Source: Defluviitaleaceae bacterium
GTDB lineage: Bacteria; Bacillota; Clostridia; Lachnospirales; WQUN01
DNA: 38,991 bases
Assembly: GCA_009781725.1 (NCBI GenBank)
Contig: WQVF01000034.1
Span: forward strand, 1-38,991
Direction: 5' to 3'
Shown: positions 32,532 through 38,991 of the stretch, piece after piece
Layout of the letters: each line of letters opens with the position of its first letter
How positions within the stretch are numbered: position 1 is the first letter of the stretch
The notes under the pieces: generated by a model
The model's database searches: none
Told to the model about the DNA's origin: nothing
The model's input: only the letters and a program-made list of their open reading frames with translations
Translations under genes and position numbers: made by a program

Positions 32532-33698
32532 TTGAATCCGGTTGAAACCATAAGCCGAGCCATGAATTATATTGACGCGCATTTAGGCGACGATTTAAGC
32601 TGCAAATATATTGCCACAAAATTTCATTATTCTGAGTATCATTTTCACAGGCTTTTTCAATATGTAACAGGAATGAGCGTTACAGATTATATCCGCAACA
32701 AGCGGCTTAGTGCTATTGCCAATGACTTGTTGAAGGTCAAAGATACAATCCTCCATATTTGTATTGCATATGGGTTTAATAATCAGCGGACTTTTCATAG
32801 GGCGTTTAAATCCAGGTTTGGCATGACACCCACCGAGTTTAAATCGCAAAATATACCCATCAAAGAAAAAAGCTCCGATTATATTTTAGATAATTTCTAT
32901 AAACGCTCAATAAATGAAAGCTGGGCTGCTGCCCAGCAGGTACTTCCTATTGCATTACAAGTTTACTCCGTTCGTAAGGAAGCAAAAAATGACTTCAAAG
33001 GAACAATGCAAAAAGTAAAATCAATGGGCTATGATAATGTCGAACTATGTCTTTATGGTGATATCCCGGCGGGAGAAATCCGCGAAGTTCTTGATGGGTT
33101 GAGTTTGCATGCAATATCAGCCCATGTAGCCTTTGAAGATATTTATACAAATACAAAAAAAATAATAAATTCATGTCGAGTAATCGGCTGCAAATATATA
33201 GTCATCCCTTATCTTGCAAAGGAATTTCAGCCGGGAGGGCAAAAATATGAAAAAGCACTGAGTTGTATTCGCAAAATCGGCAGTGCCTGTGCCAGCAATG
33301 ACATGATACTGCTTTATCATAACCATGACTTTGAATTTAATATGATGCCTGATAGCCGTTATAGCCTTGACCATCTATACGGGGATATCTCCTCGGAATT
33401 ATTGCAGGCTCAACTTGACACAGGATGGGTAAAAGCCGCAGGGCTAAATCCGGTTGATATTATCGAAAAATATAAAATGCGTGTACCGATTATCCATTTA
33501 AAAGACTTCCATGTGCAGGACAATAATATTAATTTTATGCCTATTGGGCATGGAGTACAGGATATCCCGGCGATTCTTACGGCTGCGGTGGCTTGTGGTG
33601 TTGAGTGGATTGTGGTTGAGCAAGATCACTCATTGGCGCAGACTCCCCTTAAGGCAGTGCAAAAAAGTCGAGAGTATCTTTATAAGCTGGGTTGGTAA
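32532..33698 (+). CDS. AraC-type HTH fused to a xylose-isomerase-like TIM barrel
   Basis: This 388-residue protein carries its DNA-binding domain first. Residues 1-105 hold both AraC helix-turn-helix motifs (DDLSCKYIATKFHYSEYHFHRLFQYV and DTILHICIAYGFNNQRTFHRAFKSRFGMTPTEFK). From about residue 138 an AP-endonuclease-2/sugar-isomerase-like TIM barrel follows (ALQVYSVRKEAKNDFKGTMQ, YDNVELCLYG, YHNHDFEFN, LLQAQLDTGWVKAAG, IHLKDFH, WIVVEQDHS), including candidate metal ligands Glu, His and Asp. The start is TTG 32532 after AAGGAGGTGG. The barrel may act as the ligand sensor or still be an enzyme. A methyltransferase gene lies downstream with a duplicated fragment between. Confidence 0.85.
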   Translation: MNPVETISRAMNYIDAHLGDDLSCKYIATKFHYSEYHFHRLFQYVTGMSVTDYIRNKRLSAIANDLLKVKDTILHICIAYGFNNQRTFHRAFKSRFGMTPTEFKSQNIPIKEKSSDYILDNFYKRSINESWAAAQQVLPIALQVYSVRKEAKNDFKGTMQKVKSMGYDNVELCLYGDIPAGEIREVLDGLSLHAISAHVAFEDIYTNTKKIINSCRVIGCKYIVIPYLAKEFQPGGQKYEKALSCIRKIGSACASNDMILLYHNHDFEFNMMPDSRYSLDHLYGDISSELLQAQLDTGWVKAAGLNPVDIIEKYKMRVPIIHLKDFHVQDNNINFMPIGHGVQDIPAILTAAVACGVEWIVVEQDHSLAQTPLKAVQKSREYLYKLGW

Positions 33699-33720
33699 GT
33701 CAAAAACAGGAGGAGTGAAT

Positions 33721-34047
33721 ATGAATCATCTGGGCAATATGGAAGCTATAGTGAGACACATTGGATACCTTAAGCTAAGCAGGATTCTATATCAAGAGGA
33801 GTCAAATAAGTGGCAAGATATGCCGGATGAGGAAAAAACATTACGGATGAATATTGTAGTCGAGGAAGACAATTTTCAGGGGAAAACACCTTGTAAAGCC
33901 ATTAATAAAATCCGCGATTATCTTCGCGGGCTGGGAAGGATAATAAAAAATATTAGGAGGAATGAACGTGAAACATCTGGACAATTTGGAAGCTGTAATG
34001 AACCGCATCAAGGAAATCGACTTGAGCACAACTCTGTTTCCCCATGA
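33721..34047 (+). pseudogene. Chimeric relic of a tandem duplication (methyltransferase start plus TIM-barrel tail)
   Basis: The ATG at 33721, behind AGGAGG, opens a 108-codon frame. Its first 45 or so residues (MNHLGNMEAIVRHIGYLKLS ... MPDEEKTLRM) match the start of the next gene (MKHLDNLEAVMNRIKEIDLS ... IPDEEKLRRM). Its middle (TPCKAINKIRDYLRGLG) matches the C-terminal end of the preceding gene (TPLKAVQKSREYLYKLG). After that it runs on, without the original stop, into the next gene in another frame. The simplest history is a tandem duplication of barrel tail plus methyltransferase, followed by an internal deletion. A short protein may still be made. Confidence 0.75.
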
Positions 34048-34810
34048 GTTGAAAGAATGGCATGAAATACCCGATGAAGAAAAACTCCGCCGAATGCAAA
34101 GGATTTGCACGGTTCCTTTGTGTGGTGAGGATTTCACAGTATGTTATTTTTTATACTATCGCTTAAAATGGATGGATGCCATAAAGCATCGCATCCCTGA
34201 CAAAAACGCGGTGGTGCTTGAGGTTGGCTCCGGCTCTTCCATGAACATTCCTCATGCGTTGACTATGCATGATAAAGATTCTAAGTATATAACCGTTAAC
34301 ATGAATAAAAAGTTGACCGAGGGTTTCAAGGAAAAGGCGGCAGGCTTGCCGATTACAATTGAAATTATTGAGGATGATGCTCGTAATATCGGCAGTCATC
34401 TGGCACCGGATTCTGTGGATGCCATCGTGTTTGAGCATAGCGCAAACGATGTTATGCAAGCAATCCTATGTGAAAACCGCGGGATTGACACCACCCATAG
34501 CGATTGGTTTGAGATATTGCCGGAAATGATAAAAATAATCTGTACAGAATATGTGAATCAAACCCTTGAGCAGGCGGTAAAAGATGATTTTCTCGCGTTA
34601 CTAAGGAACTGCTTAACCGTACTAAAACCTGGCGGGCATTTAATATTTTCCCATTATATGTTCCAATATGATTTGGATTTGGGGTATAACGCGGAACTAT
34701 GGCAAAATATTTTGCCCACTATACGCCCATGGTTAAAGGGGCTTACGACAGGTAAAGAGGTATCAGCGAAGGCCTTTGACCCGCAGTGGTGGTTGTTTTA
34801 TCAAAAATAG
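33968..34810 (+). CDS. SAM-dependent class I methyltransferase, substrate unknown
   Basis: This 280-residue protein has a Rossmann methyltransferase core: SAM-binding motif I VVLEVGSGSSMNIPHAL near residue 80, the motif III/IV region DSVDAIVFEHSANDVM, and LTVLKPGGHLIFSHYMF typical of the post-I beta strands. A helical N-terminal extension of about 45 residues recurs in the relic gene upstream. The start is GTG 33968, seven bases after AGGAGG; the ATG at 33962 is too close to the binding site, and the equivalent position in the relic is an ATG at the same spacing. An intrinsic terminator follows. The substrate cannot be told from sequence. Confidence 0.8.
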   Translation: MKHLDNLEAVMNRIKEIDLSTTLFPHELKEWHEIPDEEKLRRMQRICTVPLCGEDFTVCYFLYYRLKWMDAIKHRIPDKNAVVLEVGSGSSMNIPHALTMHDKDSKYITVNMNKKLTEGFKEKAAGLPITIEIIEDDARNIGSHLAPDSVDAIVFEHSANDVMQAILCENRGIDTTHSDWFEILPEMIKIICTEYVNQTLEQAVKDDFLALLRNCLTVLKPGGHLIFSHYMFQYDLDLGYNAELWQNILPTIRPWLKGLTTGKEVSAKAFDPQWWLFYQK

Positions 34811-34839
34811 CATTAACCAAAGATATTTTATTGACATAA

Positions 34840-34888
34840 AAATGCCCGATAGAATGAGGACGAAATCCCTATTTATCGGGTTTTATTT
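34840..34888 (+). terminator. Intrinsic terminator of the methyltransferase gene
   Basis: CCCGATA and TATCGGG form the stem around a long A/G-rich loop, followed by TTTTATTTT. It begins about 30 bases after the stop. Confidence 0.7.
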
Positions 34889-34909
34889 TGCCAATTAGTG
34901 TCTCCCCTG

Positions 34910-34990
34910 TCACACCATTTCTTTAACAATATTCTCACAATACATACGTAATGCTGGGATGTCGTGCATCATGGTGTAAGATTTGGACAT
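34910..34990 (-). pseudogene. C-terminal remnant of a HepT-like toxin
   Basis: A 26-codon frame (MSKSYTMMHDIPALRMYCEN...) carries the HDIPALRMYCENIV segment that resembles the C-terminal tail of HepT/DUF86 HEPN proteins. The HEPN catalytic Rx4-6H region is absent. It directly follows the MntA-like fragment on the same strand, as in intact mntA-hepT pairs. The assignment rests on a short stretch plus its neighbour. Confidence 0.5.
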
Positions 34991-34992
34991 CC

Positions 34993-35199
34993 CTAGTTTT
35001 CACGGTCATACAGTATAACCTCCTCACCACGGATGTTTTGCAAAAAAGCTTCGTCCATGCTTTGTGTCGTCAGTACATCTACTTTAACACCAAGCTGTTC
35101 CTGTACATCTTGTTGGAAGCCGGCAAGCTGGAAAAGCCCGCGTAAGCGGCCTTTGTCTATTCGAAGGTCTATATCACTATACCCATAACCCTTATTCAT
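34993..35199 (-). pseudogene. Truncated MntA-like nucleotidyltransferase (antitoxin remnant)
   Basis: The 68 residues visible include YSDIDLRID, the second half of the MNT nucleotidyltransferase motif, then GLFQLAGFQQDVQEQLGVKVDVLTTQSMDEAFLQNIRGEEVILYD, which matches the C-terminal part of MntA-type antitoxins. The N-terminal helix and the G-S-x-A-R-G motif are missing, an in-frame stop lies just upstream, and no ribosome binding site is present. It is a decayed member of a HepT/MntA (type VII) toxin-antitoxin pair. Confidence 0.7.
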
Positions 35200-35220
35200 T
35201 GTAAATTAAATGGCTTGTAA

Positions 35221-35263
35221 ATCAAGGGACGCCTTTGCGACTATTGATGACCATCCCCTTGAT
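35221..35263. repeat. Short inverted repeat upstream of the STAND gene
   Basis: ATCAAGGG (35221-35228) and CCCTTGAT (35256-35263) are perfect inverses with a 27-base centre. It lies between the MntA remnant and the promoter at 35306. It may be an operator half-site pair or a remnant; nothing else is seen in the gap. Confidence 0.35.
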
Positions 35264-35305
35264 GTATGGAAGTGTGCATAAAATTACATAATCCGATTTT
35301 GCATG

Positions 35306-35334
35306 TTGAACAAAATGTCATTATCCCATATAAT
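35306..35334 (+). promoter_or_regulatory. Sigma-A promoter of the HD-NB-ARC-TPR gene
   Basis: TTGAAC at 35306-35311 and a perfect TATAAT at 35329-35334 have a 17-base spacer. The start near 35341 leaves a leader of about 56 bases before the TTG start codon. Confidence 0.75.
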
Positions 35335-35396
35335 TCATGCAGAGGAAATAAATAATACAGAATTGCTGTAACATGATTATGAAAGAGGTGTATGCA

Positions 35397-38141
35397 TTGC
35401 GATTTAGAGATATTTTGAAATCTAAAGCCCCAGACTTATATAGTCGTTTTAATACTATTGTAGATGATGGAGAGAAATCTTTCTTAAGAACTCTGGGTAA
35501 AAATGATTACATTCATTCAAAATCAGTTGAGAAAATACTTGATAAGTTAGTACCCGATAGTGTAAAGACTAATCCGGTTTTTTTTGATTCCGGTGAAATA
35601 TTTCTATTGCTTGTAGCTATCTATCTTCATGATATTGGAAGGTCTTTTGAGTCATCAGAATCAAGCCACGAACTCGAATCTGGAAATGAAATCCGTAAAA
35701 ATTACACAAAATATAATTTAGATGAATTTCAGGGCGAAGCTATTGCACAAATTTGTGAAGCTCATGCAGATGAAGATATTTATTCAATACAATCATGTAA
35801 TAATAATTATGGTATTGGCTCTATTTCTGCTTCGGGAAGAGCATTCGACCTACAAAAATTAGGTGCTTTGTTGCGTCTTGCGGATGAATTGGATAATGCA
35901 CATCCTAGAGTAGCTGGAATAGGTGCACAAGAAAATAGCATAAGAAACAGGGTAAGAGATGTTATTCCTAAGTTTGAGATAGGTATCATCGAAATACAAT
36001 CAGTACCTAGAAATAAAGATGAATTCGATAGGCTTAAACAGCTAACAAGTTATACGCAGAAAAGATTAGACGAAATACTTCAGTATATAAAAAAAGCAGG
36101 GATTAACTATTATAAAATCAAATTGGATCCTGAGACATACCATGGTGATGTAACTTTATCACATGAAGATCAAAATGAAAACGATTACCAAAATATTGTT
36201 ATTCGACCTACATCAGCACCTAATAACTCACCCGACATCCCTCATTACTTAACCGCTCAAGCTCCGCCAATTAATGATGAATTTAGCTACCGCGATGATA
36301 TGGTAGAGGAATTAAACAAAGCCATCAAGCAAAATAAGAAACTTGCGTTGATTAGCGGGTTGGGTGGCATAGGCAAGACAACCATTGCCAAAGCGTTATA
36401 CCACCAGATTAAGGATGAGTATAAACATGTAGCATGGGTTGAGTATCAGCACAGTATCAAGGATAGTTTGTTGAGTTCATTTATACTTTTCGATGGTGTG
36501 GAGATTACCGAAAGATACAGGAGTATAGAAAAATTTCTTTTGGAAGCAACAAGGGATACCATAATATTTATTGATAACGTATCCGGCAACGATTATGAGG
36601 GAGTAAGTTTTATAGAACGACTAGATATAAATGTAGTGCTGACATCAAGGGCAAGCAATATCGGGTATTTTACGGAGTTCCCTGTAGACTTTTTGTCAGA
36701 AGAGCAATGCATTAATATTTTCTATAAATACTACAAGCTCGATAAAGCGAGAGCGCAAGAAGAGGCAATTAGAAAACTTGTGAAGCTTGTAAAATGCCAT
36801 ACCCTCTCTGTGGAATTGTTGGCACGTGCAGCCAGCAAGCCTGGATACTCACTAGAAATGCTTGCGGCTGATTTAGAAGAAAAAGGATTCGAGTATCCTA
36901 TTGGGTTGAGAAGCATAAGAACCCATCATACCGCGGTTTCTAAGACAATAGCCGGACATTTGAAAACATTGTTTGAGCTGGTTTCGGTAAACGATGAAGA
37001 AAAAAGGATATTGATTAATTTTTCCGCCATGCCTAGTGTTGAAATACCTGGGGAAGTAGAAACATGGCTTGGTTGCACGACAGATGACATAGTTGGATTA
37101 ACAGAACTGGGTTGGTTAACGACGTCTGATATAGGCTATGAAATGCATCCAATAATAAAAGAAGCGATACGGCTTCAATACAAGAATGTTGAGTACAAAG
37201 ACTTTGAATCGATTATTAGATATATGTCAAGTGACAAATATATAAATGCCACTGATATATACACAAAGGTTCGCGCTCGTCTTAACATTGCAGAATCTAT
37301 AGCGAGCTATTTTGAGGATGTTGAAAAAGAAGAAATTGCTTTATTATTCAATAACATTGCGATTGTGTGTTCTAGTCAGGGAGACTACCCCAAGGCACTG
37401 GAATGGAATCAGAAGGATTTGAAAATCTGTGAGAAGGTTTTGGGATTAGAGCATCCAAATACCGCTACCACCTATAATAACATTGCGGCCGTGTATGATA
37501 AGCAGGGAGATTACCCCAAGGCACTGGAATGGAATCAGAAGGCTTTGAAAATCAGAGAGAAGGTTTTGGGATTAAAACATCCAGATACCGCTGCCACCTA
37601 TAATAACATTGCGGGTGTGTATAAAAGTCAGGGAGATTATCCCAAGGCACTGGAACGCTATCAAAAGGCCTTAAAAATCTTTGAGAAGGTTTTGGGATTA
37701 GAACATCCAAATACCGCCACCACCTATAATAACATTGCGGCCGTGTATGATGATCAGGGTGATTACCCCAAGGCACTGGAATGGTATCGCAAGGCTTTGA
37801 AAATCAGAGAGAAGGTTTTGGGATTAGAGCATCCAACTGCCGCCACCACCTATAATAACATTGCGGTCGTGTATGATAATCAGGGAGATTACCCCAAGGC
37901 ACTGGAATGGCATCAGAAGGCTTTGAAAATCAAAGAGAAGGTTTTGGGATTAGAACATCCATCAACCGCCACCACCTATAATAACATTGCGGTCGTGTAT
38001 GATAGTCAGGGAGATTACCCCAAAGCACTGGAATGGTATCAGAAGGCTTTGAAAACCAGAGAGAAGGTTTTGGGATTAGAACATCCAGATACCGCCACTA
38101 CCACTGATAGCATTGCGCGAATAAAGACTTTATTGAATTGA
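35397..38141 (+). CDS. HD domain - NB-ARC NTPase - TPR repeat STAND protein (NLR-like)
   Basis: This 914-residue protein has three parts. Residues 1-235 are an HD-superfamily metal-dependent domain (His40, His78-Asp79 in YLHDIGRSF, His123 in CEAHADED, Asp163 in RLADELDNAHPR), resembling HD domains used as effectors in bacterial conflict proteins. Residues about 295-600 are an NB-ARC STAND NTPase: Walker A SGLGGIGKTTIAKAL with Lys327, Walker B IIFIDN with Asp393, VVLTSRA, and MHPIIKEAI as an MHD-like motif. Residues 651-902 are six 42-residue kinesin-light-chain-type TPR units, then a 12-residue tail. TTG 35397 follows AGAGGTG; ATG 35373 is the alternative. It looks richer in A+T than the metabolic genes. 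A defence role is inferred. Confidence 0.88.
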   Translation: MRFRDILKSKAPDLYSRFNTIVDDGEKSFLRTLGKNDYIHSKSVEKILDKLVPDSVKTNPVFFDSGEIFLLLVAIYLHDIGRSFESSESSHELESGNEIRKNYTKYNLDEFQGEAIAQICEAHADEDIYSIQSCNNNYGIGSISASGRAFDLQKLGALLRLADELDNAHPRVAGIGAQENSIRNRVRDVIPKFEIGIIEIQSVPRNKDEFDRLKQLTSYTQKRLDEILQYIKKAGINYYKIKLDPETYHGDVTLSHEDQNENDYQNIVIRPTSAPNNSPDIPHYLTAQAPPINDEFSYRDDMVEELNKAIKQNKKLALISGLGGIGKTTIAKALYHQIKDEYKHVAWVEYQHSIKDSLLSSFILFDGVEITERYRSIEKFLLEATRDTIIFIDNVSGNDYEGVSFIERLDINVVLTSRASNIGYFTEFPVDFLSEEQCINIFYKYYKLDKARAQEEAIRKLVKLVKCHTLSVELLARAASKPGYSLEMLAADLEEKGFEYPIGLRSIRTHHTAVSKTIAGHLKTLFELVSVNDEEKRILINFSAMPSVEIPGEVETWLGCTTDDIVGLTELGWLTTSDIGYEMHPIIKEAIRLQYKNVEYKDFESIIRYMSSDKYINATDIYTKVRARLNIAESIASYFEDVEKEEIALLFNNIAIVCSSQGDYPKALEWNQKDLKICEKVLGLEHPNTATTYNNIAAVYDKQGDYPKALEWNQKALKIREKVLGLKHPDTAATYNNIAGVYKSQGDYPKALERYQKALKIFEKVLGLEHPNTATTYNNIAAVYDDQGDYPKALEWYRKALKIREKVLGLEHPTAATTYNNIAVVYDNQGDYPKALEWHQKALKIKEKVLGLEHPSTATTYNNIAVVYDSQGDYPKALEWYQKALKTREKVLGLEHPDTATTTDSIARIKTLLN
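37347..38102 (+). repeat. Coding minisatellite: six 126-bp TPR units
   Basis: Six tandem units of exactly 126 bases start at 37347, 37473, 37599, 37725, 37851 and 37977. Each encodes the pattern YNNIAxVYDxQGDYPKALEW, then xQKALKIxEKVLGLEHPxTATT. Long stretches are identical between units, and changes cluster at a few codons (residues after GLEHP, around VYD, and after ALEW). A degenerate start of a seventh unit (TDSIARIKTLLN) ends the gene. Confidence 0.95.
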
Positions 38142-38337
38142 CAAATATCGCATAATTCCGGTTTTGATGATACCGACAAAGGTGATTCTTGTACAAATTA
38201 TATAATCTCCCGCTTGCAATCGGCACACAACCCTGATATCATAAAAATGCCAACTGAGAACCCAACACAGTTCCTCAGTAGCCATCAACAACGATTGGAC
38301 AAATAAAAAGTACCGCAGTGTCGGTCATATATATTAC
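38142..38337. other. Gap after the STAND gene, no supported gene
   Basis: The stretch is AT-rich. One 18-codon frame starting at about 38249 has no ribosome binding site. A TATAAT lies at 38201-38206 without a matching -35. It could be the body of a small transcript ending at the terminator at 38338-38377, but nothing proves this. Confidence 0.4.
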
Positions 38338-38377
38338 AAGCACACAGAGGAGAAGGCGTCCCCTGTGTGCTTTTTGC
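38338..38377 (+). terminator. Strong intrinsic terminator
   Basis: AAGCACACAG and CTGTGTGCTT pair perfectly, followed by TTTTTGCTTT. It lies about 200 bases after the STAND gene stop and may end that transcript or an unseen small RNA. Confidence 0.85.
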
Positions 38378-38427
38378 TTTGTTCTCAGTTAGCAATTTTA
38401 CGCCATCAGAGCGAAGGAGAAAAATTC

Positions 38428-38463
38428 ATGAAATTTTCGCAAATGCCTTATATAGCGAATTAA
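38428..38463 (+). pseudogene. Gene start cut off by a family C element
   Basis: AAGGAG eight bases before ATG 38428 gives a good initiation site, but the frame (MKFSQMPYIAN) stops after 11 codons inside the left end of family C copy 3. It looks like the first codons of a gene lost when the element and flanking rearrangement arrived. It could also be a chance signal. Confidence 0.4.
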
Positions 38464-38540
38464 TTCTAAATCAGTCCAGCCTGTCGCCGAAAACGTAAGC
38501 GTTCGCGATTTTCGGCTCGGTCTGGACTGTTTCTCATTTC
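38451..38540. mobile_element. Family C palindromic element, copy 3, right end missing
   Basis: The left end TATAGCGAAT matches copies 1 and 2. The interior has CAGTCCAG and CTGGACTG arms around CCGAAAACG / ATTTTCGG. The right side reads GTTTCTCATTT and then switches abruptly to TPR-repeat sequence, without the expected TTCGCTATA end. Confidence 0.65.
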
Positions 38541-38604
38541 TTTGAAAATCAGAGAGAATATTTGGGGATTAGAACATCCCATTTCCGCCACCACCTATAA
38601 TAAT
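38540..38604 (+). pseudogene. Detached fragment of a TPR repeat unit
   Basis: About 65 bases (CTTTGAAAATCAGAGAGAAT to CCACCACCTATAATAA) match the second half of the 126-bp TPR unit with a few changes and no useful frame. It lies 400 bases beyond the end of the STAND gene and directly abuts the truncated family C element. Confidence 0.85.
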
Positions 38605-38648
38605 GACGTGATTTGTCAAGGAGTGAAATAGCGCAAACCTAGAAACTC

Positions 38649-38677
38649 TTGACACACCAACATGCATCGCTTACAAT
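38649..38677 (+). promoter_or_regulatory. Sigma-A promoter of the TetR gene
   Basis: TTGACA at 38649-38654 and TACAAT at 38672-38677 are 17 bases apart. The predicted start near 38684 falls inside the palindromic operator. Confidence 0.85.
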
Positions 38678-38680
38678 GAT

Positions 38681-38712
38681 TTAATGAATATATATGCTGA
38701 TATATTCGTTAA
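38681..38712. promoter_or_regulatory. Palindromic operator, probably for the adjacent TetR
   Basis: The arms TTAA-T-GAATATAT and ATATATTC-G-TTAA surround the centre ATGCTG. The palindrome begins three bases after the -10 box and ends before the ribosome binding site, the usual position for autorepression. Confidence 0.7.
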
Positions 38713-38730
38713 ATCCAAAGGAGGTGTCAA

Positions 38731-38991
38731 GTGCCGAGAAGTTTTAGTGAAACCGAAAAGGAAGACATACGCCAAAGTCTAATTGCAGAGTGCAAAAAAA
38801 GCTGGTCTGTATATGGTTACAAAAAAACCAGCGTTAATGAACTCTGCGCCAAGGTAGGCATATCTACAGGTACGTTCTACTCGTTTTACGACTCTAAGGA
38901 AGCGTTATTTTGCGATGTTATGGATGATTTCCAGCAAAGCACAAGAAATATGTATGACGAAATGCTATCCACACCCCCTACCAGAGAAGAA
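38731..38991 (+). CDS. TetR-family regulator, 5' part, cut by the window edge
   Basis: Eighty-seven codons are visible. The start is GTG 38731 behind AAAGGAGGTGT. The N-terminal DNA-binding domain is typical of TetR: a first helix (EKEDIRQSLIAECKKSWSVYG), then YKKTSVNELCAKVGISTGTFYSFYDSKEALFCDVM, which contains the helix-turn-helix with the conserved TFYxxFxxKExL pattern. The ligand-binding half lies outside the window. A sigma-A promoter and a palindromic operator sit just upstream, so it most likely represses itself and perhaps an efflux gene beyond the edge. Confidence 0.93.
   Translation, partial: MPRSFSETEKEDIRQSLIAECKKSWSVYGYKKTSVNELCAKVGISTGTFYSFYDSKEALFCDVMDDFQQSTRNMYDEMLSTPPTREE

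Noticed and set aside
33511..33720. Upstream extension of the 33721-34047 frame
   Set aside because: It overlaps the end of the AraC/TIM gene in another frame; only the part from ATG 33721 has a binding site and homology.
34910..35199. Working HepT/MntA toxin-antitoxin system
   Set aside because: Both partners lack essential catalytic segments, so only a relic is supported.
37552..37776. Minus-strand frame inside the TPR array
   Set aside because: It is a shadow of the repeat units with no start signal.
37347..38102. Regular tandem repeat considered as a CRISPR array
   Set aside because: Units are 126 bases, contiguous and in frame, and encode TPRs; there are no spacers.
38249..38305. 18-codon frame after the STAND gene
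   Set aside because: No ribosome binding site and no similarity to known small toxins.
1..38991. tRNA, rRNA, integrase or transposase genes
   Set aside because: None could be recognised on either strand; the mobile elements seen are all non-coding.

Overview
The window reads as chromosomal DNA of an endospore-forming Bacillota, most likely class Clostridia. It carries spoIIE, a PdaB-like deacetylase and an alpha/beta-type small acid-soluble spore protein. It also has low-GC style sigma-A promoters, strong AGGAGG ribosome binding sites with frequent TTG and GTG starts, and the prpC-prkC-rsgA cluster typical of the phylum. A cytoplasmic GH67 alpha-glucuronidase and a membrane-anchored GH10 xylanase suggest a plant-fibre degrader. 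Naming a genus would be a guess.

Layout. 1-852: start of an unknown minus-strand gene, a repeat scar, then a promoter, cobalamin riboswitch and intrinsic terminator. 853-3677: btuF-btuC-btuD, vitamin B12 uptake. 3883-9096: rsmB, then prpC, prkC and rsgA (rRNA methylation, PASTA kinase/phosphatase signalling, 30S maturation). 9211-15854 (minus): an MFS transporter, mutS and spoIIE. 15957-18566: a membrane protein of unknown role, the deacetylase behind a forespore-type promoter, and an AraC regulator divergent from the xylan genes. 18797-22062: alpha-glucuronidase and xylanase. 22099-24275: three pseudopilin-like genes interleaved with yqeG. 24413-25422: efp and the spore protein. 25648-30741: a BMP-family nucleoside ABC transporter (lipoprotein, ATPase, two permeases).

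From about 30.7 kb the window becomes accessory in character. It holds nested palindromic insertions, an XRE-HTH/sortase fusion, an AraC-HTH/TIM-barrel fusion with a methyltransferase and the relic of a tandem duplication, and the remains of an MntA/HepT toxin-antitoxin pair. It ends with an HD-NB-ARC-TPR STAND protein whose six TPR units are almost identical in DNA, and the start of a TetR gene with a clear operator.

Small non-coding palindromic elements of at least four families (called A, B, C and D here) are scattered between genes, with no transposase in view. One element sits inside family A with a 9-bp target duplication. A C copy supplies the C-terminus of the MFS transporter. A D copy touches the stop codon of the sortase fusion. 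A truncated C copy abuts a detached TPR fragment. The best candidate for an undescribed system is the HD-NB-ARC-TPR protein, which looks like a single-gene NLR-like conflict or defence protein with a hypervariable sensor array. That function is inferred from architecture and context only.
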